A stretch of DNA of 32,635 bases from Streptomyces sp. MH60 (GTDB taxonomy: Bacteria > Actinomycetota > Actinomycetes > Streptomycetales > Streptomycetaceae): the NCBI RefSeq assembly GCF_002939385.1, contig NZ_MULI01000076.1:1-32635 (forward strand), written 5' to 3'. The notes under the pieces were generated by a model. That model worked only from the letters and a program-made list of their open reading frames with translations, ran no database searches and was not told the origin of the DNA. Within the stretch, counting starts at the first letter, position 1, and each line of letters opens with the position of its first letter. Positions 1 to 7,492 of the stretch are shown here, in pieces. The position numbers were made by a program, and so were the translations under genes.

Positions 1-458
1 GGTGGGGGGGGGAGCGGGGGGGGGGCGCGGCTCCGGCGGGTTCGGGGGGGGCCGCAGGGGGGGGGGCGGGGCCGGGGGGGGCCTCCTCGCCGCCCGCCCG
101 GGCCACGCGGCCGGCACAGCAGGCGGGGTGGGAAGCGCAGGGCACGCACCTTGGCCGAGGCCAGCACCAGGGAGACGGCCGCCGCGAGCCGGGCCCCCTC
201 ACCGTGCGCGACGGACGCGGTGCGCATCCCGCGCAGCGGACAGGGCCCGGCGGTGCGCCGCCCGGCGCCCGCACCGCCCCGCTCGGCCTGAGCCTCCGTC
301 AAAACCGATATGAGCAGCCCGTCATAGTTCGTCACGATCCGTGCGAACTGTCCGTGGTCCTTGCGCAGTGCGAGGCACAACCCGCACAAATGAGCCATCC
401 ACTGGCTCGTGAGGCTCTCTCCGAGCCGGTGCCTGCACGGCCTGACGATTCCGAACAC
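1..458 (-). CDS. DUF5685-type protein, 5' part, probably damaged
   Basis: Read from the GTG at 458 (RBS GGGGGAG just upstream, about 5 nt away), the minus strand encodes MFGIVRPCRHRLGES, then a Cys-rich patch (HLCGLCLALRKDHGQFARI) and TNYDGLLISVLTEAQ. This is the N-terminus I associate with the Streptomyces DUF5685 family, whose function is unknown. The family normally runs to a few hundred residues. Here recognisable sequence stops around residue 110 (near LVLASAKVR). After that the frame turns into Arg/Pro-rich low complexity produced by long C runs (G runs on the plus strand, 1-100). The frame stays open to the window edge, so no stop is seen. The loss of family sequence next to homopolymers suggests indel errors at a contig end, or a real degenerate 3' part. 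The start and first ~110 residues are well supported; everything below position ~140 is not. Confidence 0.6.
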   Translation of the reverse strand, partial: MFGIVRPCRHRLGESLTSQWMAHLCGLCLALRKDHGQFARIVTNYDGLLISVLTEAQAERGGAGAGRRTAGPCPLRGMRTASVAHGEGARLAAAVSLVLASAKVRALRFPPRLLCRPRGPGGRRGGPPRPRPPPCGPPRTRRSRAPPPLPPP

Positions 459-475
459 GACACTCCCCCGTGGTT

Positions 476-504
476 GGTACGACGCTGAGCTGCGGCATCG
501 TACC
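476..504. promoter_or_regulatory. Inverted repeat upstream of the DUF5685 gene
   Basis: GGTACGA (476-482) and TCGTACC (498-504) form a perfect 7-bp dyad with a 15-bp spacer. It lies 18-46 nt upstream of the GTG at 458, where an operator or 5'-leader hairpin would sit. The rest of 459-733, between this gene and the divergent SepF-like gene, holds no ORF with convincing codon use. It has a comparatively AT-rich stretch around 548-575 that may carry promoter elements. No protein partner can be named. Confidence 0.3.
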
Positions 505-747
505 GACTGCCGCCATCACCCGTACGCACCCTCTCTCACCCGTGTGCCGTGAAGAATCATATTTCACTCACAGTCAGCAGCCGTTTGGGAAACGACCCTT
601 GGGACACAAGGACTCTCGACGGATCCGCTGTGCACCAGTACCGTCACAAACCCCCCGCGCGGCGTCTATCCACTTGGCGCGACGTCCGCATCATGGATGA
701 CCATAGGGATGCGGAAGCACGAAAGCCCGCTGTGAGAGGAGGCGTCC

Positions 748-1188
748 ATGGGATCGGTACGCAAGGCGAGTGCGTGGCTCGGCCTCGTCGACGACAACGA
801 TGACGAGCGTTACTACGACGACGACTACTCCGAGGGCACCGAGCAGCCCGGGGACGCCTGGGTCACGGACCCGCGGGTCAAGGTGGCCTCGGACGTGGCC
901 GAGGAGAAGGGCCGCCGCATCGCGACGGTCACCCCGGACAGCTTCCGGGACGCACGGGCCATCGGTGAGCTGTTCCGGGACGGGGTCCCGGTCATCGTGA
1001 ACCTGACGGCCATGGAGGGGACCGACGCCAAGCGCGTGGTCGACTTCGCGGCCGGGCTCATCTTCGGCCTGCGCGGTTCGATCGAGCGGGTGTCCACCCG
1101 GGTGTTCCTGCTGAGCCCGGCCGACACCCAGGTCATCAGCGGCGAGCCCGCCGCACACCGTTCCGACGGTTTCTTCAACCAGAGCTGA
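748..1188 (+). CDS. sflA: SepF-like cell division protein (SflA type)
   Basis: 146-residue SepF/DUF552 protein. The start is supported by GAGGAGG about 8 nt upstream of the ATG. Order: a short N-terminal segment (MGSVRKASAWLGLVDDND), an acidic Asp/Tyr/Glu-rich linker (residues ~15-35), then the SepF core from about residue 55 (RIATVTPDSFRDARAIGELFRDG, VIVNLTAM, AKRVVDFAAGLIFGLRGSIERV, VFLLSPADTQV). SepF anchors FtsZ to the membrane and assists septum assembly. This copy is not in a dcw cluster and is shorter than the dcw-linked SepF. It therefore corresponds to one of the extra SepF-like proteins of Streptomyces. From memory and gene order it is the SCO1749 (SflA) ortholog, reported to restrain ectopic FtsZ localisation during sporulation. 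The typical amphipathic membrane-binding N-terminus is not obvious here. Family assignment is firm; the paralog name rests on synteny. Confidence 0.88.
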   Translation: MGSVRKASAWLGLVDDNDDERYYDDDYSEGTEQPGDAWVTDPRVKVASDVAEEKGRRIATVTPDSFRDARAIGELFRDGVPVIVNLTAMEGTDAKRVVDFAAGLIFGLRGSIERVSTRVFLLSPADTQVISGEPAAHRSDGFFNQS

Positions 1189-1189
1189 G

Positions 1190-1214
1190 GCGGGGCCGCA
1201 CACCACGGCCCCGC
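1190..1214. terminator. Bidirectional hairpin terminator
   Basis: Perfect 9-bp stem GCGGGGCCG / CGGCCCCGC with the 7-nt loop CACACCA. It begins 2 nt after the sflA stop and 24 nt beyond the convergent acyl-CoA dehydrogenase stop at 1238, so it can serve both genes. There is no U-run, as is common for Streptomyces terminators. Confidence 0.65.
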
Positions 1215-1237
1215 TCCCCCGCTCGCCGGGGCGCCTC

Positions 1238-2428
1238 CTACCGGAAGGCGTCGAGCCCGGTGAGCGCCTTGCCGAGCACCAGCTGGTGCATCTCGACGGT
1301 GCCCTCGTAGGTGAGCACCGATTCCAGGTTCGTCGCGTGCCGCATCACGGGGTATTCGAGGGAGATCCCGTTGGCGCCGAGGATCGTACGGGCCGTGCGG
1401 CAGATGTCGATGGCCTCGCGCACGTTGTTGAGCTTGCCGAAGCTGACCTGCTCGGGACGCAGCCGGCCGGCGTCCATGCGCCGCCCCAGGTGATGGGCGA
1501 GCAGGATCCCCTTGTGCAGTTCGACCGCCATGTCGGCGAGCTTGGCCTGGGTCAGCTGGAAGCCGCCGATGGCCCGCCCGAACTGCTCCCGCGACTTCGC
1601 GTACTCCAGGGCCGCCTCGAAGGAGCTGCGCGCCGCGCCCATCGAGCCCCAGACGATCCCGTAACGGGCGTGCGACAGACAGCTGAGCGGTCCGCGCAGT
1701 CCGGTCACCTCCGGCAGTACCGCGTCGGCGGGCAGCCGTACGTCGTCGAGGACCAGCTCGCTGGTGACGCTGGCCCGCAGGGACCACTTGTGCTTGATCT
1801 CGGGGGCGGAGAACCCGGCGCTGTCGGTCGGCACGACGAAGCCGCGGATCCCCTCCTCGGTCCGCGCCCAGACGACGGCGACCCCGGCCACCGAGCCGTT
1901 GGTGATCCACATCTTGCGCCCGTTGAGCACCCAGTCCCCGCCGCCCTCGCGCTTGGCACGGGTGCGCATGTTGGCCGGGTCGGACCCGTGGTCGGGCTCG
2001 GTGAGCCCGAAGCACCCGATGACCTCACCGGCGGCCATGCGGGGCAGCCACGTCTGCTTCTGCTCCTCGCTCCCGAAGCGGTGCATGGCGTACATGGCGA
2101 GGGAGCCCTGCACGGAGACCAGGGAGCGGATGCCGGAGTCGGCCGCCTCCAGCTCAAGACAGGCCAGCCCGTACTGGACGGCACTCGCCCCGGCGCAGCC
2201 GTACCCCTCCAGGGACATGCCGAGCGCGCCGAGGGAACCGAGCTCGCGCGCCAGCTCCCCGATCCCGGGCAGCTCGCCCTTCTCGTACCAGTCGGCGACG
2301 TACGGCAGCACGCGGTCGGCGGCCCAGTTCCGCACGGTGTCCCGGACCGCGAGATCCTCCGGTTCGAGCAGGTCGTCGATGCCGAGGGGGTCGGTGGGAT
2401 CGAACGCGGGCTTGGGGGACGCGGCCAT
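1238..2428 (-). CDS. Acyl-CoA dehydrogenase, glutaryl-CoA dehydrogenase type
   Basis: 396-residue FAD-dependent acyl-CoA dehydrogenase. The start MAASPKPAFDP (ATG at 2428) has GGAGGG about 7 nt upstream; the frame continues upstream but without family sequence. The FAD/substrate motif FGLTEPDHGSDP and WITNGSVAGVAVVWA are in the middle domain. The C-terminal helical domain has ARYGIVWGSMGAA, SREQFGRAIGGFQLTQAKLADM and LGANGISLEYPVMRH. It ends TYEGTVEMHQLVLGKALTG, in which E375 is the expected catalytic base. These motifs and the length match glutaryl-CoA dehydrogenases better than short- or medium-chain enzymes. The likely reaction is glutaryl-CoA to crotonyl-CoA plus CO2 in lysine/tryptophan catabolism, with electrons passed to ETF. 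No electron-transfer or other pathway gene is adjacent, so a related acyl-CoA substrate cannot be excluded. A palindrome lies 25 nt upstream of the start. Confidence 0.87.
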   Translation of the reverse strand: MAASPKPAFDPTDPLGIDDLLEPEDLAVRDTVRNWAADRVLPYVADWYEKGELPGIGELARELGSLGALGMSLEGYGCAGASAVQYGLACLELEAADSGIRSLVSVQGSLAMYAMHRFGSEEQKQTWLPRMAAGEVIGCFGLTEPDHGSDPANMRTRAKREGGGDWVLNGRKMWITNGSVAGVAVVWARTEEGIRGFVVPTDSAGFSAPEIKHKWSLRASVTSELVLDDVRLPADAVLPEVTGLRGPLSCLSHARYGIVWGSMGAARSSFEAALEYAKSREQFGRAIGGFQLTQAKLADMAVELHKGILLAHHLGRRMDAGRLRPEQVSFGKLNNVREAIDICRTARTILGANGISLEYPVMRHATNLESVLTYEGTVEMHQLVLGKALTGLDAFR

Positions 2429-2452
2429 GGGGACACCCTCCGGGACTCTAAA

Positions 2453-2467
2453 ACTAGCGCCGCTAGT
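2453..2467. promoter_or_regulatory. Palindromic operator upstream of the acyl-CoA dehydrogenase
   Basis: ACTAGCG-C-CGCTAGT is a perfect 15-bp palindrome centred 32 nt upstream of the ATG at 2428. On the minus strand it runs directly into TTTTAGAGT, a possible -10 area, so a bound protein would block initiation. Such short dyads are typical of TetR-family repressors that govern acyl-CoA metabolism. No TetR gene lies in this window, so the regulator is unknown. Confidence 0.55.
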
Positions 2468-2566
2468 CACGGCTCTCGGTGCCGACGTTACGATGCCCGG
2501 CCCCACACGTCCACCATGCCCGCCTTCCGCGGCCGCCGACGCTCCTCGACCACCCACGGGCGACGC

Positions 2567-2589
2567 CCACCCCGACGGCGAACGGGTGG
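2567..2589 (-). terminator. Possible terminator of the efflux gene
   Basis: CCACCC (2567-2572) and GGGTGG (2584-2589) can pair around an 11-nt loop, with further imperfect pairing outside. The hairpin lies 22 nt beyond the stop of the MFS transporter and would separate it from the downstream dehydrogenase and its own operator. The stem is short, hence low confidence. Confidence 0.35.
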
Positions 2590-2611
2590 TGCGTGAGGGG
2601 AGACCGTGGGG

Positions 2612-4219
2612 TCACACCGAGACACGGGACTGGGACGGGGACTTCACCGCATCCCGCGGCGCAGGCACGGAAACCTCCTCGCACTGCATCACCCTCGGCA
2701 GCCGCAACGCCATCACCGCCCCCAGCACCAACAACCCCGCACTCACCAGCAACGTCACATGCAGCCCGTGCACGAACGCATCCCCCGCGGCCCGCCGCAA
2801 CGCCACCCCCGCGGGCCCCCCGAGTTGCGCGGCGACCTCGTACGCCTCCCCCAGCGAATGCCCCGCCGCCACCGACGCCGACCCCGGCACCCCGGGCACG
2901 CCCCCCGCCAGCCCGGGCGTGTACGCCGCGTTCATCACGCTGCCCAGCAGGGCTATACCGATCCCGGCTCCCAGCTGGTACGAGGTCTCGCCGATCGCCG
3001 CCGCCCCACCCGACTGCTCCTGCGGCGCCTCGCTCAGCATCGACTCGTACGCCCCGAACAGCGTCGTCTCCAGACCGAAGCCGAGCAGCACGAACCCGGT
3101 CAGCAGCAGCGCCCAGTCGTCGGCCCGGCCCATCGCCGTCAGCAGCAGCACCGCGAAGGCGGTCAGGCAGAACCCCGCGCACACCATCCGCCGCGGCCCG
3201 AAGCGCCGCAGCAGCCGCGCGCCCGCGAGCCCCGCCGCCATCGCCGCGAAGGTCAGCGGCAGCAGCCGCAGCCCGGTCTCCAGCGGGGACAGCCCGAGCA
3301 CCAGTTGCAGGTACTGCGCCGCGATCAGCTCGAGTCCCACCAGCGCCAGCATGGCCAGCACGATGCACCCCACCGACGTGCTGAACGCCGGCCGCCGGAA
3401 CATCGCGAGGTCCACCAGCGGATACGTGCGCCTCCGCTGCCGCCGCACGAAGCCCGCCAGCAGCAGCGCGCCCAGCACCAGCGGCAGCACGGTGAGCACG
3501 CTCACCACCGGCTCCCCGCCGCCCAGCCGCTTCACTCCCAGGACGACGCCGAACAGTCCGCCCGCCGCCATCAGCGCGCCGACCACGTCCCAGGGCCCGC
3601 GGCCGTCGCCCTTCGACTCGGGCAGCAGCAGCCGCCCCACCGGCAGGCTGACCAGCATCAGCGGGATGTTGACGAGGAAGACCGAGCCCCACCAGAAGTG
3701 CTCCAGCAGGAAGCCGCCGAGCAGCGGACCGACCGCCGCGCCCACCGCGGCCACGGCGCTCCAGATGCCGATGGCCAGCGCCCGCTCCCGCCGGTCGGGG
3801 AAGACCTGCCGCAGGATCGACAGGGTCGCCGGCATGATCATGGCGCCGCCGACGCCGAGCAGCGCACGGGCCGCGATCAGCACCTGGGCGGTCTCGGCGA
3901 GCGCCGCGAGCGCGGAGGCGACGCCGAAGAGGGCGTAGCCGAGCAGCAGGACCCGTCTGCGGCCCACCCGGTCGCCCAGCGTGCCGAAGAGGATCAGCAG
4001 CGCGGCGCAGACGAGCGGATAGACGTCGACGATCCAGAGCAGTTCGATGGCGCCGGGCCTGAGGTCCTCGGTGACGGCGGGGACCGCCACGTGCAGCACG
4101 GTCGCGTCGACGGCGACGAGGAGCAGGCTGACGCAGAGGACGACCAGGACCACCCAGCGGTTGGCACCGGCCCCGGCCGCCCGGCGGCGCGGCGCGGCAG
4201 CCGTGGTCGTCCCGGACAT
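2612..4219 (-). CDS. MFS drug efflux transporter, DHA2 (14-TM) type
   Basis: 535-residue integral membrane antiporter. The start MSGTTTAAAPRRR (ATG 4219) has GGAGG 7 nt upstream; a longer in-frame extension lacks any transporter features. A hydrophobic helix with VDATVLHVAVPAV is followed by the DHA2 N-terminal pattern (LWIVDVYPLVCAALLI). Motif A is GTLGDRVGRRRVLL, and motif C is GPLLGGFLLEHFWWGSVFLVNIP, characteristic of proton-coupled drug exporters of the EmrB/QacA group. Further hydrophobic segments take the total to about 14. A long extracytoplasmic loop rich in Gly/Pro/Ala (TPGLAGGVPGVPGSAS) precedes the last helix, and the cytoplasmic tail is hydrophilic. The likely role is export of toxic cations or antibiotics; the substrate cannot be read from sequence. 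No linked TetR or MarR regulator is visible next to it. Confidence 0.87.
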   Translation of the reverse strand: MSGTTTAAAPRRRAAGAGANRWVVLVVLCVSLLLVAVDATVLHVAVPAVTEDLRPGAIELLWIVDVYPLVCAALLILFGTLGDRVGRRRVLLLGYALFGVASALAALAETAQVLIAARALLGVGGAMIMPATLSILRQVFPDRRERALAIGIWSAVAAVGAAVGPLLGGFLLEHFWWGSVFLVNIPLMLVSLPVGRLLLPESKGDGRGPWDVVGALMAAGGLFGVVLGVKRLGGGEPVVSVLTVLPLVLGALLLAGFVRRQRRRTYPLVDLAMFRRPAFSTSVGCIVLAMLALVGLELIAAQYLQLVLGLSPLETGLRLLPLTFAAMAAGLAGARLLRRFGPRRMVCAGFCLTAFAVLLLTAMGRADDWALLLTGFVLLGFGLETTLFGAYESMLSEAPQEQSGGAAAIGETSYQLGAGIGIALLGSVMNAAYTPGLAGGVPGVPGSASVAAGHSLGEAYEVAAQLGGPAGVALRRAAGDAFVHGLHVTLLVSAGLLVLGAVMALRLPRVMQCEEVSVPAPRDAVKSPSQSRVSV

Positions 4220-4464
4220 GTACGTACCTCCAAGATGTTCCCTCGCGTCCGGCGGGCCGTGGGGTGGGGACTCCCCTGCGGCTCGGCCGGAGAGGAGCGG
4301 GGGCTCCGGGCCGTGCAACGGAACGCGAGTGACTCGCCAGAGTACGCGAGACCGGGCACGGCACACGTGGCGGGCCTCACACATCCCGCGTCACCCGTGT
4401 GGCGTGCGCCACTGCGGCCACCGTCCCGTCCGCCCCGCCGGGACGGCCGACCCGGCGCACGGCA

Positions 4465-4470
4465 GATAAT
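4465..4470 (+). promoter_or_regulatory. -10 element for a leaderless mRNA
   Basis: GATAAT ends 7 nt before the GTG at 4478, so transcription would start at or next to the start codon. No Shine-Dalgarno sequence is present. A matching -35 is not obvious. The same arrangement recurs at three other genes in this window. Confidence 0.45.
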
Positions 4471-4477
4471 CGAGCCC

Positions 4478-5659
4478 GTGACCGATCTTGAAACGCGCAC
4501 CGCGGGCCGCCCCGGCGCCCCGGGTCCGTCCGATGCCCTGCGCCGGGCCGCCCCGGCGCTCCTCGGCTACGCGGCCGTGCGCGCCCTGGGCCTGCTCGCC
4601 CTGGCCCTGTGGAGCGCGGCGCGCGACAAGAGCGCGTACCCGCTGCTGACGGCCCGCTGGGACTCGCTCTGGTACACCAGGGTCGCCGAGCTGGGATACG
4701 GCTACGAGGTGCGGCTGCCCAACGGTGACGTGCACTCCAACCTGGCCTTCTTCCCGCTGCTGCCCTGGCTGGAGCGGCTCGGCGCGGCGGTGACGCCCCT
4801 GTCGTACGCCGACGCCGGATTCGTCGTCTCCCTGCTCGCCTCGCTCGCCGCGGCCTGGGGGATCTTCGCGGTGGCGGACCACGTGTACGGCCCGCGCGCG
4901 GGCGTGTGCGCGGCGTTGCTGTGGGCCGTGCTGCCGGTCGGGATCGTGCAGTCGATGGCGTACAGCGAGTCCCTGTTCACGGCGCTGGCCGCCTGGTCGC
5001 TGTACGCGGTGCTGACCGGGCGCTGGGTGACGGCCGGGACACTGGCCGCGCTGGCCGGGCTGACCCGCCCGGTCGGGCTCGCGGTGACGGCGGCGGTGTG
5101 GGCGGCCGTGATCACGGCGTTCGTGCGGAGCCGGGGCGAGGACGGTCCCGGCGGCGCCCTGGGCGCTCGGCACCTGCTCGGCATGCTGCTCGCACCCCTG
5201 GGCGCCGCCGGTTACGTCCTGTGGGTCGGCCACCGCACCGGCAAGGGCCCGCTCGGCTATCTCGACGTGCAGGCCGGCTGGCGCAACGGCTTCGACGGGG
5301 GCGTGGCCTTCGCCCGCTTCGTCGCGGCGAAGTTCACGTCGTTCCCGGCGGCGCTGGCGGGCGTCGGGCTGATCGTCGGGGTCGCGCTGCTGGCCTGGCT
5401 GTACGTGGTGTGCGTGCGGCAGCGCCAGCCGCTGCCGCTCCTGGTGTACGCGGGGATCGTCACCGTGCTCGCCCTGTGCGCGTCGAGCTACTTCGGCTCC
5501 AAGCCCCGGCTGCTGCTGCCCGCGTTCCCGCTGCTGTTCCCCCTGGCCCTGGGCCTGGCCCGGCTGCGCACCGCCAGGGCGGCGGCGGTCGTGTGCGCCG
5601 TCGCGGCGGCGTCGGCGGTCTACGGGGCCTTCTGGCTGAACGGCTCCGGCCCGCCCTGA
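4478..5659 (+). CDS. PIG-V-like membrane mannosyltransferase
   Basis: 393-residue polytopic membrane protein. Reading starts at GTG 4478 (VTDLETRTAGRPG); upstream the frame is open only as the shadow of the divergent gene. The first helix is followed by the luminal-loop signature TARWDSLWYTRVAELGYGYE and SNLAFFPLLPWLERLG. Next come QSMAYSESLFTALAAWSLY and GLTRPVGLAV, which together match the PIG-V (GPI mannosyltransferase 2-like) pattern of GT-C fold glycosyltransferases. About ten hydrophobic segments follow, ending YGAFWLNGSGPP. Bacterial members are thought to use polyprenyl-phosphate-mannose to mannosylate lipids or proteins on the outer face of the membrane. No acceptor is known to me for this ortholog. 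It precedes the PAP2 phosphatase by 238 bp, and each appears to have its own leaderless promoter. Confidence 0.8.
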   Translation: MTDLETRTAGRPGAPGPSDALRRAAPALLGYAAVRALGLLALALWSAARDKSAYPLLTARWDSLWYTRVAELGYGYEVRLPNGDVHSNLAFFPLLPWLERLGAAVTPLSYADAGFVVSLLASLAAAWGIFAVADHVYGPRAGVCAALLWAVLPVGIVQSMAYSESLFTALAAWSLYAVLTGRWVTAGTLAALAGLTRPVGLAVTAAVWAAVITAFVRSRGEDGPGGALGARHLLGMLLAPLGAAGYVLWVGHRTGKGPLGYLDVQAGWRNGFDGGVAFARFVAAKFTSFPAALAGVGLIVGVALLAWLYVVCVRQRQPLPLLVYAGIVTVLALCASSYFGSKPRLLLPAFPLLFPLALGLARLRTARAAAVVCAVAAASAVYGAFWLNGSGPP

Positions 5660-5884
5660 CCGCCGGGGGCCGCCCGATGACCGCCGGGACAATTCCGTAC
5701 CAGCATTCGGTGAACGAATTCATAAGCACGATAAAACCGCCGACCGGACAGATCAAAGGAATTGAAGTCCGCGACCGGACGGGATTACGGATTACCCGGA
5801 AATAAGGCGTCACCTGAGAGGAATCCCACATCACATCGTCATCACAAAGCCGTTGATTCGGCCGGGATCACTCCTCACTCGCTG
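5660..5884. other. Intergenic stretch with a low-GC pocket
   Basis: Between the mannosyltransferase and the PAP2 gene lies a stretch with much more A/T than its neighbours, especially 5690-5810. It includes a GAATTC and runs such as ATAAAA. A 42-codon ATG-TAA frame (5677-5805) exists, but its third codon positions are only about 62% G/C, unlike real genes here. I therefore treat the region as untranslated or regulatory sequence. No terminator hairpin of note was seen. Confidence 0.4.
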
Positions 5885-5890
5885 TAACGT
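5885..5890 (+). promoter_or_regulatory. -10 element for a leaderless mRNA
   Basis: TAACGT (TAnnnT) ends 7 nt before the GTG at 5898, and no Shine-Dalgarno motif lies in between. TTGATT near 5852 could be a -35 but is too far away. The spacing equals that at the mannosyltransferase start. Confidence 0.45.
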
Positions 5891-5897
5891 CGATTGG

Positions 5898-6917
5898 GTG
5901 CGTACCGAACGGAAGCCCACCCGTCTGGACCGGGTGTTCGCGAGACTGGACCGGGAGCCGGAACGACCGGAGCTCCTGGACGTGCCGGAGATGTCCCGGC
6001 ACAGGTTCGCGCTGTTCGCCGGGACCCTCGCGTTCTACCTCGCGATCGTGTGGGCCGTAGTGATCAGCTCGTGGCTGGTCCGGCTCGACTGGCAGGTCAT
6101 GTTCTTCAGGCCCTACCAGCAGTGGCCGGAGATCCACGCGTTCGTCGACTACTACGTGGTGCTCGGCCAGCGCGGCCCCACCGCCGTGATGGTCGCGGCC
6201 TGGCTCGGCTGGCGCTCCTGGCGGCAGCACACCCTGCGTCCGCTGCTGGCGCTCGGCGTCTCACTGCTCCTGCTGAACATCACGGTCGGCGCCGCCAAGT
6301 ACGGCATGGGCCGGCTGGGACCGCACTACGCGACCACGATCGGCGCCAACGAGATGTGGCTCGGCGGCGATATATTTCCGAGCGGTCACACCGCGAACGC
6401 CGTCGTGACCTGGGGCATCCTCGCCTACCTGGCCTCGACGCACCGCGCCCGGCGCTGGCTGTCCGCGCTGTCCGCGGTCACCTCGCTCGGGGTGGGCATG
6501 TCCACCGTCTACCTCGGTACGCACTGGCTCAGCGACGTGCTCCTCGGCTGGGCGGCGGGGCTGCTGATCCTGCTGGCGCTCCCCTGGGTCGAACCGCTGA
6601 TCACCCGCGCGGAGGCCTGGATCCTGGGCCTGCGCGACCGCGGGTACGCCCGCCTGGGCCGCGAGCGGGCGACGAAGCGGCCGGTCGGCCGGCCCGTACC
6701 CGTCGCCCCGGCAGGCTCCGGACGGCCGGAGACACCGGCCCGCGAGCCGGTCGCCGCGCCGCACACCGCCCGGGCCCCGGTGTACCTGGCCCCGGGCCCG
6801 CACACGGCCCGCTCGGACCGTACGCCCGTGACCCCGGCCGGCAGCCGCCGGCCGCCGCACGCCGACCGCCACCCGCGCAACACAGCCCCGGCCGCGCGCC
6901 CCCTGTCGGGCGGCTGA
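5898..6917 (+). CDS. PAP2-superfamily membrane phosphatase
   Basis: 339-residue type-2 phosphatidic acid phosphatase-like protein. The GTG at 5898 (VRTERKPTRLDRVF) is preferred over the ATG at 5853 because of the promoter-like TAACGT just before it. Six hydrophobic segments lie between about residues 37 and 235. The phosphatase signature is spread over KYGMGRLGPHYA (K134, R139), FPSGHTANAVV (PSGH 161-164, catalytic H164) and STVYLGTHWLSDVL (H209, D213). The Arg normally following Ser in motif 3 is replaced by Thr203, which is unusual. The remaining catalytic His/Asp pair is intact. Such enzymes dephosphorylate phosphatidate or polyprenyl diphosphates at the membrane. The C-terminal ~70 residues are a Pro/Arg/Ala-rich hydrophilic tail with no recognisable domain. 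Its location after a lipid-dependent mannosyltransferase fits a role in recycling polyprenyl phosphates, but that is inference. Confidence 0.85.
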   Translation: MRTERKPTRLDRVFARLDREPERPELLDVPEMSRHRFALFAGTLAFYLAIVWAVVISSWLVRLDWQVMFFRPYQQWPEIHAFVDYYVVLGQRGPTAVMVAAWLGWRSWRQHTLRPLLALGVSLLLLNITVGAAKYGMGRLGPHYATTIGANEMWLGGDIFPSGHTANAVVTWGILAYLASTHRARRWLSALSAVTSLGVGMSTVYLGTHWLSDVLLGWAAGLLILLALPWVEPLITRAEAWILGLRDRGYARLGRERATKRPVGRPVPVAPAGSGRPETPAREPVAAPHTARAPVYLAPGPHTARSDRTPVTPAGSRRPPHADRHPRNTAPAARPLSGG

Positions 6918-6925
6918 CCGGGGTC

Positions 6926-6945
6926 AGGACCGGTGGACCGGTCCT
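6926..6945. terminator. Bidirectional terminator hairpin
   Basis: AGGACCGG-TGGA-CCGGTCCT forms a perfect 8-bp stem with a 4-nt loop. It sits 8 nt after the PAP2 stop and overlaps the stop codon of the convergent I78-like gene, so it could end both transcripts. Confidence 0.6.
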
Positions 6946-7159
6946 AGCCCTTCCAGGCCCGGGACACGCGGCCGTCCTTCACCTCGAAGTTGAGGCGGCC
7001 CACGCGGTACTCCATGGTGATGACCGTGCCGGGCGCCAGGGACCGCACCGTCGACCAGCCGCGCTCGCGCGCCTGCCGCTCGGCCGCGTCGGAATCGAGG
7101 CCGACGTAGGTGTCCGGACTGTCCTGGGGCTCGGCCGGGGGTGTCGGAATCGGTGCCAT
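6944..7159 (-). CDS. I78-family proteinase-inhibitor-like small protein
   Basis: 71 residues. The core (ARERGWSTVRSLAPGTVIT, then MEYRVGRLNFEVKDGRVSRAWKG) fits the proteinase inhibitor I78 fold, a potato-inhibitor-I-like small domain with a reactive-site loop and a conserved R-x-N strand. The N-terminal 25 residues are Pro/Asp-rich and have no signal peptide, so the protein is probably cytoplasmic. This makes secreted-protease inhibition doubtful. The family cysteine near the C-terminus is absent. The ATG at 7159 has no SD; TAGCGT ends 6 nt upstream, suggesting a leaderless transcript. The gene is convergent with PAP2 and shares its terminator. Function is not established. Confidence 0.75.
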   Translation of the reverse strand: MAPIPTPPAEPQDSPDTYVGLDSDAAERQARERGWSTVRSLAPGTVITMEYRVGRLNFEVKDGRVSRAWKG

Positions 7160-7165
7160 GCCGCC

Positions 7166-7171
7166 ACGCTA
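7166..7171 (-). promoter_or_regulatory. -10 element for a leaderless mRNA
   Basis: On the minus strand TAGCGT (TAnnnT) is followed by 6 nt (GGCGGC) and then the ATG at 7159 of the I78-like gene. There is no clear -35. Confidence 0.4.
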
Positions 7172-7492
7172 TGCCCTGCTCAGGGAGCGGGGAAGCCCGA
7201 GCCGGTAACACGGGCCACAGATGCACCTACGGTCACATTTCTGTCACAGGATCACGCTGCGCGTTTTGCCGGAACTCGTTCACACGGACGGACGGATTTG
7301 TGCGGCTTCCACGGGCGGCCGAGGTGAATTCCCGCGAGTCGCGGTACTCCGTCGAATAAGTGGACGGAAAAGGCGCTCGGGGCGCCCCGGTGACGCGCCG
7401 CATTCCGTGTCCGAACGCTCCCGAACGGACGTGCGCGCGTCCTCGCGGAAGAGCCCCGGATCCCTTACATGAATCGAACATCGGACATGCGG
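7172..7492. other. Intergenic region without a visible gene
   Basis: 321 bp between the start of the I78-like gene and the end of the next minus-strand gene. It holds short hairpins only: GGCGC-TCGGG-GCGCC at 7372-7386, and GTCCG/CGGAC near 7408-7430, which could end transcription of the gene at 7493. A less GC-rich stretch at 7220-7300 has no ORF with Streptomyces codon use. I see no RNA gene. Confidence 0.4.

Noticed and set aside
2..313. Gly-rich plus-strand ORF at the window start
   Set aside because: Produced by poly-G runs, and antisense to the recognisable DUF5685 N-terminus.
2606..4477. Upstream extension of the mannosyltransferase frame
   Set aside because: It runs antisense through the MFS gene with His/Gln/Arg-rich nonsense. 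The real protein begins at GTG 4478, just after a -10 element.
5677..5805. 42-codon ORF between the mannosyltransferase and PAP2 genes
   Set aside because: Only about 62% G/C at third positions, contains a TTA codon and has no good RBS. More likely untranslated DNA.
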